From Sciurus carolinensis (taxonomy: Eukaryota; Chordata; Mammalia; Rodentia; Sciuridae): DNA of 64,000 bases. Made by a program: the position numbers and the translations under genes. The notes below the pieces were generated by a model. The model was not told the DNA's origin. It did not search any database and saw only the letters and a program-made list of their open reading frames with translations. The DNA lies in assembly GCF_902686445.1 (NCBI RefSeq), contig NC_062222.1, positions 40,299,792 to 40,363,791 on the forward strand, given 5' to 3'. Below, one piece after another: positions 11,925 through 23,276 of this stretch; the stretch's first letter is position 1; each line of letters starts with the position of its first letter.

Positions 11925-12515
11925 TTTTTATAGTTTTCTTTTGTTTTAATTATGCAAGACATTAGAATCCATTTTGAATAAGTATAAAACATGGAATATA
12001 TCTTGTTCTAATCCAGGCCCCAGTCACTTCCCTTCCCCTCCCCTCCCCTGACCCTCTACTGATCTGTCATTTACTCGTAGTTATTTTTTAATTAATTTCT
12101 TATGTATATACAGAATTCTGAGATTCACTGTGGTATATTAATATATGTATATAGAAAAGTTATGTCAGATTCATTTACTGCCTGTCCTTTTCCCATCTCT
12201 CCTTTCTTCCTTTCATTCTCCTTTGTCTGCTCTGCTAAACTTCTATTTTTTTAACCCCCCCCCCCACACACTTATTGTGGATTAGCTTCCACGTATCAGA
12301 AAAAAAAATTGATCTTTGTTTTGTGGGGACTGACTTATTTCACTTTCCATGGTAGTCTCCAGATCCATTTCCAGCAAATGTCATAAAGTCATTCTTGGTT
12401 ATGACTGAGTGATATTCACTGTGTATATATATCACATTTTGTTTATCCATTCATCCATTGAAGGGCACCTAGGTTGGTTCCATAGTTTAGCTGTTGTGAA
12501 TTGTGCTGTTATAAA
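11925..12515 (-). mobile_element. L1 3' end, 5'-truncated, minus strand
   Basis: On the plus strand it starts near the inverted tail with 'ttttaattatgcaagacatt' and continues through a C-rich tract, the complement of the L1 3'UTR polypurine tract (C11 at 12255-12265). It ends in the complement of late ORF2 ('tttatccattcatccattg', 'tgttgtgaattgtgctg'). It stops at an AT-rich run near 12515. Only fragments of the reverse transcriptase C-terminal end remain, without an open frame. Confidence 0.85.
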
Positions 12516-12519
12516 ATAA

Positions 12520-13225
12520 TAAAATAAAATAATATTTATATAATAATAAAATGAAAATTTAAAAAGAGACCTTTAGATGAAAAGTATTTCTAGAAATGTA
12601 ATTAAGAATGAAGAATATATGGCATGAAACTACAGTGAGAATCCAGGTGTAACCTTTCCCTTTTCTTTTTTTTAGCCCTCTTTTTTTCTCCCATTACCTT
12701 CTGAGAACATGTGTATTTACGTGTGATCATTTATGTTTCTGCAGTTCTAAACATAAAAGTTTTCAAAATACATCTGGTACTTCAACAAATATCACTAAAT
12801 CAAAGTAAGAAATGCAAATTAAATCATATATTTTGTTTCTTAAATTGTTTATTTTCACAATTTTGTTTTCATCACCTTCTTTTCTTAATCAGTAGAGGAT
12901 AGTATCATTGTTGATGTTGAGGACCTGAGTGTATTTTTGATGATTTACTATTTACAAAGTAAGGGCAATAGTCAGATTTGGAATCATGATAGTATGCTTT
13001 CCAACAAACTATTTAATTTCAATAAACACAGAAATCTCAGTTGAAGATTAAAATATAGATGATATACTTCAAGTTTTGTTGAGAGAATTAGAGTAAGTCA
13101 AGTAAAGTGTGTGAAATGTTTAGCATTTTATTATTTGCACTTAATTGTATAACTCTTCAGAGTAAAGTTAGGAGGTGTAAATAAAGTCACAACTGTAAAA
13201 TTACAAACTTTTTAAAAACTTTTTT
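12520..13225. other. AT-rich non-coding sequence
   Basis: Nothing recognisable. Confidence 0.5.
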
Positions 13226-13227
13226 TT

Positions 13228-13430
13228 CAAGTCAGGTGCAGTGGTGCATGCCTGTACTTCCAGCGATTTGGGAGGCTAAGACAGGAGGACTGTAAGTTCC
13301 AGACCAGCCTCAGCAATTTAGCAAGGCCCTAGGTAACTTAGCAAGACTTGGTGTTAATATAAAAAATAAAAGTGGTTAAGCGCCTCTGTGTTCCATCCCT
13401 GGTACAAAAAAGCAAAAACAAAAAACTGTT
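13228..13430 (+). mobile_element. B1-ID dimeric SINE
   Basis: Left half: 'gtcaggtgcagtggtgcatg', 'gggaggctaagacaggagg', 'agcaatttagcaaggcccta'. The right half is shortened ('agtggttaagcgcctctg', 'ttccatccctggtac'). It has an A-rich tail. Confidence 0.9.
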
Positions 13431-13547
13431 TACATCAATAATTATGATGAAACAGGATCAAAATCTATTTATTCTTCACTGAATTGACCACAACAATTTT
13501 AAAAAACATAACACTCTAGTAGCAATAATAACTGCAATAAATACTGC

Positions 13548-13760
13548 ATATAGTTCACTCTTTATCTGGTGCTTTTCTCGGCATTTTACATATGTTAACT
13601 AGCTTTGCTTTTCTAGAAAAGTTTACAAGTTATATACATTATAGTTTGACTCTTCTTGTAAATAAAGTAGAGACAAACACATGAGTAATTTGTTGAAGGT
13701 CACACAGGTGGTAGATGAGAGTATGTATTCTTAACTATTGAACCCTGTTGTTCTACTGGA
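13548..13760 (+). mobile_element. MIR SINE (ancient)
   Basis: The MIR landmarks occur in order: 'ggcattttacatatgttaac', then 'gttgaaggtcacacaggtgg' (the core), then 'ttgaaccctgttgttct'. MIRs predate the placental radiation, so this copy marks old, undeleted sequence. Confidence 0.75.
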
Positions 13761-15190
13761 AGCCAATCATATCTAGGAATATTTAACAAGAACAGCAACA
13801 CAGTAGTTTAAGAAATAATTTCCCTTTTAGAAAATGAATTCCTCACCAAAACACTGTTATGTACTATACATTATTACCTTACCCCAGGATTGGTTGGTGG
13901 TTAAAAAACAGTTCTGCCACAGGGTGAAAAGTTGAATATTTCATTCTAGCAGATAAGAATCTCTTGCTTTATGTTTCATTAATGTGATTTTCCATATCAT
14001 TTTCTAAGCTCAAAAATATAACAAAGCCATGTTTTTTTGAAAATGCTAATGGTCTTTTTAATTAAAATTCAATGTCTGTCTTCAAAATTTTCTTTGAACC
14101 TAGGGCAGGTTTTTCTCATTCTTTCATGTCTCAGGAAACCATAATAATTAGTGATAGAGTTATGGTTTGAAGTATGGGGTATTCCTTTCAGAAGGAAAAG
14201 TTGCACATGATTTAAAGGATGAAGCTTACATTAAATTGCCTTATTATCATTGTGTCTCTCTGCATAATAAGTGCTGGAAAACAATACAGTGAGACTTTGC
14301 TAATTATCTTCAAGACACTGAATGACGTGCTGTGCTCACCAGACTGTTGCCTGCATTTCCCAGAGCATCCAAACAATTACATGTGAAATTTGATCATGCA
14401 AAATGCTTCTGATTAGGTAAAACACCAAACCATTGTTCTTATATGATAATTCACCATTCCTAGAGGTATTCCCATTTGTCATTTCTCTCCTTTTAATGCT
14501 CTGCTGATCTGTCTTTTTTGTTTTGGTTTTGTATTCCCAGCTGCTACTCAGTTCTTGGCTCTGACAGCTGGATTATGAGTGGTATTTGAGGTTAATTAAA
14601 TCAGTGATGAATTTTAAATCAAGGTACACTATGAAGGCAGTAGCAGGACATGAGAAAAATTCAACATACTGATTGTAGTCCAGGGGAAACTGAGCATGAT
14701 GCCCCAGTTGAAGAGAGGAACAATGCCTGTCAGAATTGTCCAGAGCTTTTTCAGAGAAATTGATGTCGACCCTAACTGAACCATCCATCACTCATTTCAC
14801 CACAATGAACGTGGTACCAAGATTCTGTAATTATTATGGCCACAGATAACATTTAAAAAAATCAGATCTAGGTTAGCAGGAGAAATTCTGATGAAAATAT
14901 AATGGGTAGAGAGTAGAGAGAGGAAAGAGAGACCTAAGGGTTAGTTAAAATATTAGTATATCAATTAAGGTTGCATAAAATGATCAAGAAGTAGTAGAAG
15001 TGAGGACTATTAGACTTCAAAAGGAAAATATTTATTTGGGAGCTAAATTCAAATTTGTGGCTAAAAAGACCACATTAATATACGTATAGTTGCTGCAAAC
15101 AAATGTATATTCTACTGATATTTCATTTTAGAATTTAATTTCACATGCTTACCATTTGTACTCAATTGATTATACATTAAAAATACTTTT
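13761..15190. other. Non-coding sequence, unassigned
   Basis: No gene recognised. The minus-strand frame at 14573-14791 (72 codons) has a balanced composition but no motif I can name. Confidence 0.4.
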
Positions 15191-15191
15191 C

Positions 15192-15366
15192 AGGATGAAT
15201 ATAGCGGTACTCACCTGTAATCCCAATGGCTAAGGCAAGAAGATCACAAGTTTAAGGTCAGCCTGGACAATTTAGCAAAACCCTATCTTGAAGCTAAAAG
15301 ATAAAAGTGTTTGGAGATGCATTTCAGTGATAAAATGTCCAGGATTCAATTTCTAGAAAAAAGAAA
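15192..15366 (+). mobile_element. B1-ID dimeric SINE, diverged
   Basis: 'ctgtaatcccaatggctaag', 'cagcctggacaatttagc' and 'accctatcttg' mark the B1 half. 'tggagatgcatttcagtg' and 'aggattcaatttctag' mark the ID half. The tail is A/G-rich. Confidence 0.8.
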
Positions 15367-16350
15367 AAAGAAAAAGGAAAAGAAACCACTTCAGGCAGTT
15401 TCCTCTGGCTTGGCAGAGTAGGTGATTATCACTGTGTATGTTGAAGGATATCAGCTGCAGAATTTGTGACTTTGGCAAAATTGGAATCATGGAATATCCA
15501 GAAACTGATGCCAAATTCCAGTTCATTGGTATCACAGAAAGTTTCAACTCATACTTTCACAGTTTGAGTGAATTGGGTAGTGGCTACATACTGAGGCATT
15601 GCTTTGATCATCTTATACTTCAAGTTAAGGTCTAGAAATTCCAGCTCTGAAAGCAACACAAATGTGCTGGAGTTGATTAAATCCAGGTCCTTGTGCAGGC
15701 AAGGCAAGCACACTGCTACAGAGTCGTACTTCCACCCCAAACAATCTATTATATACAGTTATAAATATTTGTTTTATGGTAATTTTCTAGTTTCAAATTT
15801 TCATATCATCAATTCTGTGTTTCCCCTATAGTTCCATATGGATTATTTTCTTCTCACCCTTAAGTGAGCAAACATGTCTGATGTTGGCAGCAGATGATAT
15901 GCAGAAAATCCCAAATCCAGATCTTAATCTGGTGTACCTCCTTCAACAGTAATTTTTCTTTAGATCTTGAGAGCTTTTCCAATATAAAACTACCAACCTT
16001 AGGCGATGACTACATATTCCAGAATACAGTATTTGTTGGGTTAAACTATAAAGTTGATAGATACCTTACTTTTGTTAGTCTTACTGATCGCTTTGAGAAT
16101 CTGATGAATTTGCATTCAATTTCTGGGAGTTCTTAGAAAATCCTGAACAATTACTGAACGCCTTAAAAGTAGAGTTGAACACGTTTGTGCAAAATTGTTT
16201 TTGCTTTGTTTATAGGATTCTAAAATGTCTGACCTCATCTGTTAAGTTCCCATCCCTCAAGAAATAAAGGTCAACTCATCCTATAATATCTGATTTGTAC
16301 AATAAATTATGAAACTGAAAAAATACATTTTATTGAGTGTTCAATATACA
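15367..16350. other. Unassigned sequence with short protein-like frames
   Basis: Plus-strand frames at 15438-15635 and 15894-16136 have mixed, non-repetitive compositions and could be parts of a decayed retrocopy. I do not recognise them. A fragment at about 15680-15740 resembles an ID element on the minus strand ('gcaggcaaggcaagcacact'). Confidence 0.35.
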
Positions 16351-16353
16351 ATT

Positions 16354-16875
16354 GTGACACAGTGTCATGTGAGTGCTAAAAGGTTCTTATCTCATGGGCC
16401 CAAAAGTAGAGTATGAAGATGAGGAATGAGAAGCCAGTAGTAGATTTATTAGAAGTAAGCAGGGAAGGCTCCCACACAGCATGGGAGGGTGACTAAAGAG
16501 AGTATAATAGGTGACTTTCTGTCCAGGGGTTTTTAATACTGTTTTAATGAGGGGTTAAATTTTCACTGAGAGTCACCCTTGATTGTTCCCTTTTTCTGAC
16601 TCAATTGAAAGTGTACAATTTTAATTTTTTATTCCTGTAATGGGATGGTTTAATGTTTTTGTTAACCTGAGTTTGTCCTGTACTTGTTCCTTAAAACCAA
16701 AGAACTGCTTGAGTTAAAAACAACTCTATGGGGTTGACTAATGGTAGGGTAGCCAAGGAAGCTGGGCAACGACAGAATATCTAGGAATCCAAGTGTGAGT
16801 GGGTCCTTTAGTCAGGCATCCAAAATCAAAAAGAAGCCTTAGCTTAAGGTTTTAACCTGGGGTGGTGGGACCCCA
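16354..16875 (-). mobile_element. ERV LTR, minus strand (tentative boundaries)
   Basis: On the minus strand the sequence would open with TGGGGTCC at 16875 just after a purine-rich stretch (complement of 16876-16895), a plausible polypurine tract. It carries a poly(A) signal (plus strand 'tttatt' at 16445-16450) and ends near '...tgtgtcaca' at about 16354. No retroviral protein frame is intact next to it. It could also be another LTR class. Confidence 0.45.
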
Positions 16876-16992
16876 TTCTCCGAGTTCCCCATTTCTATCT
16901 CTTGCCTCAGAATGAGACAGATATTAATGCTTTTCATACATACTTATACATGTGCACAGGAAAATGTTATTTATCATTGGTTAAATTAAGAT

Positions 16993-17200
16993 TATGACTG
17001 AGCATGGTAGCATATGACTGTAAACCCAGTGATTCATGAGACTGAGACTAGAGGATCACAAGTTCATGGTTGGTATGGGCAACTGAGAAAGATCTTATCT
17101 CAAAATAAAAACAAAAAAAGGGATAGGGATATAGGTCAGTAGTATATCATACCTGGATTCAAAATCCAGCTTGAAAAGTAAATAAATACATATATAAATA
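16993..17200 (+). mobile_element. B1-ID dimeric SINE, diverged
   Basis: 'gactgagcatggtagcatat', 'actgtaaacccagtgattca' and 'aagatcttatctcaaaat' form the B1 half. 'agggatataggtcagtag' and 'attcaaaatccagc' form the ID half. Confidence 0.75.
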
Positions 17201-18904
17201 AAAATAAAGTAAAATTCCTTTTAAAATTTTACACATAAATCAAGTTAGATTTATGCATTTATTTTCAATTTCACATGCTTCATTGTGGCAGCTGAAATCA
17301 CCAATACACATATTTATCCATTTTATATGCTTTGTCTTAAAAACTTAGTTTTTAGTTGAAAATATATTCCTATTTAAATCTAGGATTTAACACATTTCTT
17401 GTCTGCAAATCAAATTACCTCTTAATTTGAACAGCATTTCATTTACACTTCAGAGACTGGTGTTTCTTTGTTTTGCATATGTTGAGGTACAATGCTGACA
17501 GCAAAGCCAATTCTAAAACCATCTATGAAGGCCCAGGGGATTTTGTTATTATTCACTGCTTCCTCAGGGTATAAGGTCAACACTACAAAATATGATTCAA
17601 TAAATATTCAGGAGGAAGGTAAATTGTTTCAAAGTCAGAACTACTAGCCATCAATTCAACCAATTTAAAAAAAAAAAAAAAGGAACATAAATGTAACCCC
17701 AAGAGGTTGAATTGTCACTTGGGAATTGGTATGAATCCCCTATCATCTCAGTGTATCTATGCTGATTGAAATTCCTTTCAAATTTTTCACCATAACATTT
17801 TCTGTTTTGTTTTGGAGGCTAGTGACCATATCTGACTGGTCAGATCCCCAGAATGAGGCCTCTATCCTAGGACTCAAGTTTTGGTGAGTTGCACCAGGAA
17901 AGAGTCCACCTTTTGGGCATTAGCCACACATAGATAATGGACCCCAGATTAAGATGGCAGAAAGTGAGGGTCCCATGCAGATGCAAACATTGCATTCAAT
18001 CTAGGATCTCTCCCTTTCTTTTAACTCTGAGATGGCATCAACTGCTTTTTACCATCATTCAGTGAGAAGAAACTAACTTTAGAATTCCATGAGTCTGGAA
18101 GTGTAAGTCCTGGTAAGTTCTCCACAACACTCATGTTGGAACTTACCCTTCCTTTTGCCTTGTTTTGAAACAATCTGGGCTTCTGCAATTTGTCTGACAG
18201 GAAAGTTTGGATTATAACTTTTTGGCACCAACTAGCAGGGAAGAGACATCAGATATTGAGAGAAACCACTCTTGGAGATCTCTGTTGTGATTTGCATAAG
18301 AATGGAAAGTGCTAATTCTGTATAGGTGTCCATTTGAGAGAATTTTTGCTCTCTGGTCTATTTATATCTATAAACCCATGCCTAAGAAAAGATAATTTAT
18401 GATGGTAGTGCAGCATGCCCTGTGTACCTGAGAATGCAATCTGATTTAATGTAATTGCTTCAAGTGTTCTTTTGATTGTTAGTATCTGTATATGATGCCT
18501 GATTTGATAGAGGCAAAATAAGTCTGATGGAAATTATTATTTTTTGATATTTTTTGGTTTAGTTTGAGTTGGTTAATTTGGATGCTCTTTGTTTCAGAAC
18601 ACTTGTCAAAGAATTGTTTGTTAGGATTTAGTCTTTTTCTCCTGCTCATCCATTATATAAATTTGCCTCTTCTTCTTGTCTCTTTCTTCTGATCATTGTA
18701 GTCTTGCTGCTTTTAGTCCAAAACACAAGTTCAACAGTTTGCTCTGAAGGTTGTAATGTTTTAAAAGAAGAGATACCTACACAGGTAGGAAACAAATTCA
18801 AGAATTATTTGGAGAAAAACCCTATATAACACTCCAGTTTGTTTTATGTTTGATGATCATGATGAAGCCAGGATTAAACATAGGTAATTAGTGTAGAATA
18901 GGTC
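17201..18904. other. Unassigned; possibly old ERV-derived sequence
   Basis: From about 17790 to 18730 the base composition is more even than in the AT-rich flanks, and the piece lies between two LTRs (16.4-16.9 and 18.9-19.4 kb). That suggests decayed ERV internal sequence, but I could not identify gag, pol or env motifs. Confidence 0.25.
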
Positions 18905-19404
18905 ATTGAGTCGAATGGAAAAAATGGAGGCTGATCTGAGTCTAGGAAGTTGGAAACTGCCCCTGGGAGATTGGAACTTTCATATCTTCAGAACCCTTTG
19001 ATACCACCTCTCCCAAAAAGGTTGTTAATAAAGCAACTCCTGAGCAGAGAGAGAGCTACTAATCACTGTCCCCTGGGCGGCCGCTCCCTTCCTGCCTAGC
19101 ACTCCACCTTGGCCCTTCTGGTCCATCTGCTCATCCCCTGGTCATCCCACCAGCATCTCCTGGGCACGGAGACAGGAAGGAGAAAGATAAGCGGGGAGAG
19201 AGCAGGAGAACAAAGGAAACTTTAGTCTATAAAAGGGGCAGGGCACTCTCACTTCTTGGGATACCAGAATACCAACCATGATCCCCTTCTTCCTCCCTGA
19301 AGTCTGTGTTACTACCTTTAAATAAAACCTGCTCTATGTGCTTGCCTCAGCATTCAAACTTCAACATTTGTGGAAGCAGACCTCATGGATAACTGTCGGT
19401 ATCA
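18905..19404 (+). mobile_element. ERV LTR, plus strand
   Basis: The layout is that of a U3-R-U5 LTR. A GC-richer U3 (including 'ctgggcggccgctccc') is followed by a TATA box 'ctataaaagg' at 19227-19236, a poly(A) signal AATAAA at 19321-19326, and a U5 with 'ctatgtgcttgcctcagc' ending near '...gtcggtatca'. TATA to poly(A) signal is about 90 nt, right for an R region. Outer ends are approximate. No internal genes are attached, so it is probably a solo LTR of a class I-like ERV. Confidence 0.65.
19227..19236 (+). promoter_or_regulatory. LTR TATA box
   Basis: 'ctataaaagg' lies upstream of the LTR poly(A) signal, in the correct order for retroviral transcription initiation. Confidence 0.6.
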
Positions 19405-20083
19405 ATGATGCTTCAAAGTACATGTGCTTAAAAAATGGAAAATATTTAATATTGCTAGATCATTTTTTAAATGGGCATCTAGAATCTTTGAGCAATAAAA
19501 TAAATAAAAATTTCTGACCATCCTTGTCTAAGTTTAAATATAATGGGAAATGTTTTAAAATTTAAAGCAAGATTTTTTAAAAATGATTGAAAACTATGAT
19601 AAATTAAAGCAGGAAGGAAAGCTTTGGAGAGCTTGAAGGAGGTTTTCCCAGGTAGAGTGCAGAGAAATTCTCTGTCTTACTCATTGAAGGGCAATATCTG
19701 TTTAGAAAACAGTTTGGAAGAACTTACTAACTAGAGGAGTTCTCCAAAGTATGATTTTTCTGACCATTTACAAAAGAAATTTCCACTTTTAAGAGTGTCT
19801 TCCCCTATTTATTAGCTTTTAAAATAGAAGTAGATATCAACTGAGGTCTACATGAAAAGTTCATCTCTGAAATTTTTGCTTTTGCTGATCTTAGGCCTAC
19901 ACTGTTCTCATTAATGTTTAGAATAAACATCTAAGAGATGTCTTTGAGATGTAATTTTTCTACTTTCTTTCAACTAAGTCAGAACTTTTGGAAGTGAAGA
20001 TTTATATTAAGAATTTCTTTGGGCTATCATAATCATGTCAAATTTTAACTTAAAACAAACTTGTAAGTGGTAAATCTAAATTA
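19405..20083. other. AT-rich non-coding sequence
   Basis: Nothing recognisable. Confidence 0.5.
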
Positions 20084-20085
20084 AG

Positions 20086-20284
20086 CTGTAGCCAAGCACA
20101 TTAGAGAATGTCTGTAATCTCAGTTACTCAGGATCCTGAGGCAGGAGGATTGCAAGTTAGAGTCAAACATTGGCAATTTGGGGAGACCCTATCTCAAAAT
20201 TAAAAGGAAGCAAAAGGACCAGGGATGTAGTTCAATACTAGATTGACTCTGGACTCAATCTCCAGTACAAGTAAGAAAAAATAA
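20086..20284 (+). mobile_element. B1-ID dimeric SINE
   Basis: B1 half: 'gccaagcacattagagaatg', 'ctgaggcaggaggattgcaa', 'gaccctatctcaaaat'. ID half: 'accagggatgtagttcaata', 'ctcaatctccagtac'. Confidence 0.85.
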
Positions 20285-21803
20285 GATAGAATTCTTGTTT
20301 ACTATTTTATGAGTGTTTAAGTACCTATATGTATGATATGTTGAGATATGTTGTATGGTTTGTTGTGTCTCTGATACCAAGTTAGCACATAAATAAATGA
20401 GCAATTATATACTTAAAAAGGATATAAATCCAAATGTATTTTAGCTCACTTGACTAAAATAAACCTCTAACAATCAAATTTATTTAAATTTGTTGGTTAG
20501 ACTAAGTAATGGTATCTTTAGAATTATGAGCACACCTCTTTTGCCTGGGGTACCAGTCACTCAGCATTGTATTTTTCTCTGTTATAATGTTTAAAGTATA
20601 ATGTCCATTGCTTTTATGGTTTTCCTTTGGCTGAAAAAATAATTGCTTAAAATGTCAATTATGCTTATCTGATGTCTCAGTTTCCATGGACATTTAAAAA
20701 TATCTGTTAAACCAGGAAAATTATGTTTCATATAAGTGGGATAAATATTTGTGAATGTATTGTTAGAAAAATCATGAGTCACTTATAAGTTGATAATTAA
20801 ATATCAATTGCTGAATATAAATTCAACTACTTTTGGATTCTTAAATCATATAAGACGATATATATTTATGTATGAATGTGTGCATATACATTTATCCCCA
20901 TACATACACATGCATACATATTTGGGTCTATTAATGTGTTTTTTATGAATTGTTGTTAAATGGAAAAAGCAATTTGAGACTGCTTTGTTTCTGGGTCTTT
21001 AATAAAAAGAAGGATTACTGAAAATAAAATTTTAATTAACAGATTTAATTCTGAGACACAAAGAAAAAAGATGTAGGTAACTTGTCTCACAGATCAGATG
21101 ACTGAGACCCAGGAATAATAGAGGGTAAGTGGCAGAATTTTTTTTCTTTAAACAGAGAGCAAGTGCATCTCCCACAGGGCATTGTCTTCAATGGGTCGCT
21201 GATAAAGCTGCTGCTGTCTAGGGGTTTATATGGAATTGGTGGAGTGACCTTTAAAGCTATTGGCTAGTGACTTTAGGGAAAGGCATTTCTTTATCCAATC
21301 AGAGTGAGACATTCAGTGATCATGTGCCCTCCTCTGTTCAATTAGGATGTTGATCATGTTGAGGTCACCTGATTGTTCACATGCTTGACCACTGCTGTCT
21401 GGCCCACCAGGTACTTTGTACATAGAAGTATTGCAATGAAGGTCCTGCCCTATCTATCAAGTTTCTATCTTTTATTCTCAAGTCTACATGCAAAGAATGC
21501 TATGCATTTAACTTGTGTTTTGATTAAAAATACTATATAAAACATGCAGTATTTTAACTGAGAAAAAGGAATAATTTGTTCATATTTTAAAGTTAAGGAA
21601 TGAAGAAAAGTATACACAAGTATAAAAGAGATACAAAAAAAGGTTATGGCTATGATGACATATTTTTGGATAATGTTTCTGGATGAAAAAGAACTATTTA
21701 TGGTAAAGTAAGATTTGTGTCTAAATGTCTGAGATGGAAAAAAGAAATATTGTAAAATTAAGAATTTTATCAAGCTATAGAATACTTATAGAAAATAAAT
21801 GCT
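20285..21803. other. Non-coding sequence; possible old LTR near 21050-21470
   Basis: Mostly AT-rich with nothing recognisable. Around 21050-21470 the composition is more even and includes 'ccaatcagagtgagac' and 'gggtttatatggaattgg', which could belong to a decayed LTR. I cannot define its ends or family. Confidence 0.3.
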
Positions 21804-22125
21804 TGGAAATTTGTATGTGATTAAATTGGCTAAATTTTTTTTTCTTTTTTTCTTTTTTCCTTGAAAACTTAGTAAAAAGTTCTTGTAGGCAAGGAGATTG
21901 CTTTATTTTTAGGCAATGTCTTAATTCTTTGGGGTTTTTATTTTATTTTTGTAGTTGTAAATGGGCAGCATGCTCTTATTTTATTTATTTATTCATTTAT
22001 TTTATTTATTTATTTTGATGTGATGTTGAGGATCTAACCCAGTGCCTCCCATGTGCCAGGCAAGCACTCTGCCTGTGAGCTACAGCCCAAGCTGTGGAAA
22101 TTTATATGTGATTAAATTGGCTAAA
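21804..22125 (-). mobile_element. Insertion with ID-like SINE, flanked by 31-bp direct repeats
   Basis: The sequences at 21804-21834 and 22095-22125 are 31-nt direct repeats differing at one base (G at 21813, A at 22104). Between them lie T-rich DNA, a TTTA-rich stretch and, at about 22013-22094, an ID-like SINE on the minus strand ('gttgaggatctaacccagtg', 'caggcaagcactctgcc', 'gagctacagccc'). The repeats look like a target-site duplication much longer than the usual 7-20 bp. Confidence 0.75.
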
Positions 22126-22371
22126 ATTAACAGTTAAGTTTATTTAAGGAATTTATAAAGTCAAAATTTAGTATACTGATATAAACTAAGAATTTAATTC
22201 TGTATGTTTAAAGCAACAAGATTTTCTTCGAACATGCTTAATAACATTTATAGGGAATTGCTTTAACACAAATACTGTGTATTATCAAGATGATTTCTTG
22301 CATCTATTAAGTTTACATTACTGAGGGAAAATAAGTCTTTAAATAATTAGGGTTTGTTTAAGTACCTTTGA

Positions 22372-23276
22372 TGTAGAACAGATGAGGGGTGTGATGGGCT
22401 GACAGATCTGACTCCATGAGAATGTAATAGGCCAGATTCTAAGGGAACTGACTAAACAGACTCCATTTTGCTCTGAGATTCCATGTTATGTAGGAAATAA
22501 GCATCTCCCATGGGAACACACTGCCTCTGTACCCCTCATCAGTTACTTAGTGTGACATGTTTAACACAATGACAATTCCTATGTAAAGAAAAATTGCTCT
22601 CTTTTGATTCCTATTGCTCCTAAACAATGTACCATGTGAACAGTGATTGTGTGGATGTTAGTAACCATTCTTTAGTTTGTACCTAGGTAAGGGTCATTTT
22701 GACCCACTTCCCCCTCTGTTGATTATCTCATGATGTTAGTTTGTAATTTCAAATCATAGCAACAGACACTTATGATTGATGTGAGTTTTGGTATAAGAAC
22801 CCCCACAACCCTATGGTCAGGGCTGTTCTCCCAATAGCCATTTTTTGGGACATTGTGTGAGACAGTCAACTGGCTGGCTTAATAAAAACTCAAATTTGGA
22901 CTTCTCAATGGTGATCCGTCTGTTCTTAAGTTGCTCCCCATAACAGGGAGACACCAAAAGAATTTTTAGGAAGCATGTTTATTTATACTACAGTGGTTCA
23001 GAGCATCTTATGCCTAAAATCTCTGTACCCCATGTCTGGAAATTCTTTCAGATTTGTACTTCCTTATACTTATACCATATTTTTAGACTAGACAGAGGTT
23101 TTACATATTTTATCTTCAAATCTGAATTTTACAAGAAAGAGTAAGCTTCAAACCACAGTGGTCTCTCTGCCGAACTCCTGTGAAACTCCTGTTTACACTC
23201 TTTGTAAAAAATCTTTCTGACAAGAAGGAAAGCTTAATTATGGCAAGAGTCTTTTGGAAGTATGTGGTCTGCTTCA
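22372..23276 (-). mobile_element. Minus-strand ERV LTR split by a plus-strand LTR
   Basis: On the minus strand a purine-rich tract (complement of 23277-23288, 'caaagggggcaa') is followed at once by TGAAGCAG, the usual polypurine tract/LTR junction. The LTR would run 23276 to 22946, be interrupted by the plus-strand LTR at 22390-22945, and resume from 22389 to about 22372, ending ...TACA. That gives about 350 bp after removing the insert. The far end is inferred only from the CA terminus. Confidence 0.4.
22390..22945 (+). mobile_element. Solo ERV1-type LTR, plus strand
   Basis: A 556-bp element beginning TGTGATGG and ending ...CCCATAACA, the expected TG...CA termini. It has a TATA-like 'gtataagaac' at 22791-22800 and a poly(A) signal AATAAA at 22881-22886, followed by 'gtgatccgtctgttc', typical of class I ERV U5. 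Flanks 'gggg' and 'ggga' could be a 4-bp target-site duplication with one mismatch. No internal region follows, so it is solo. Confidence 0.75.
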
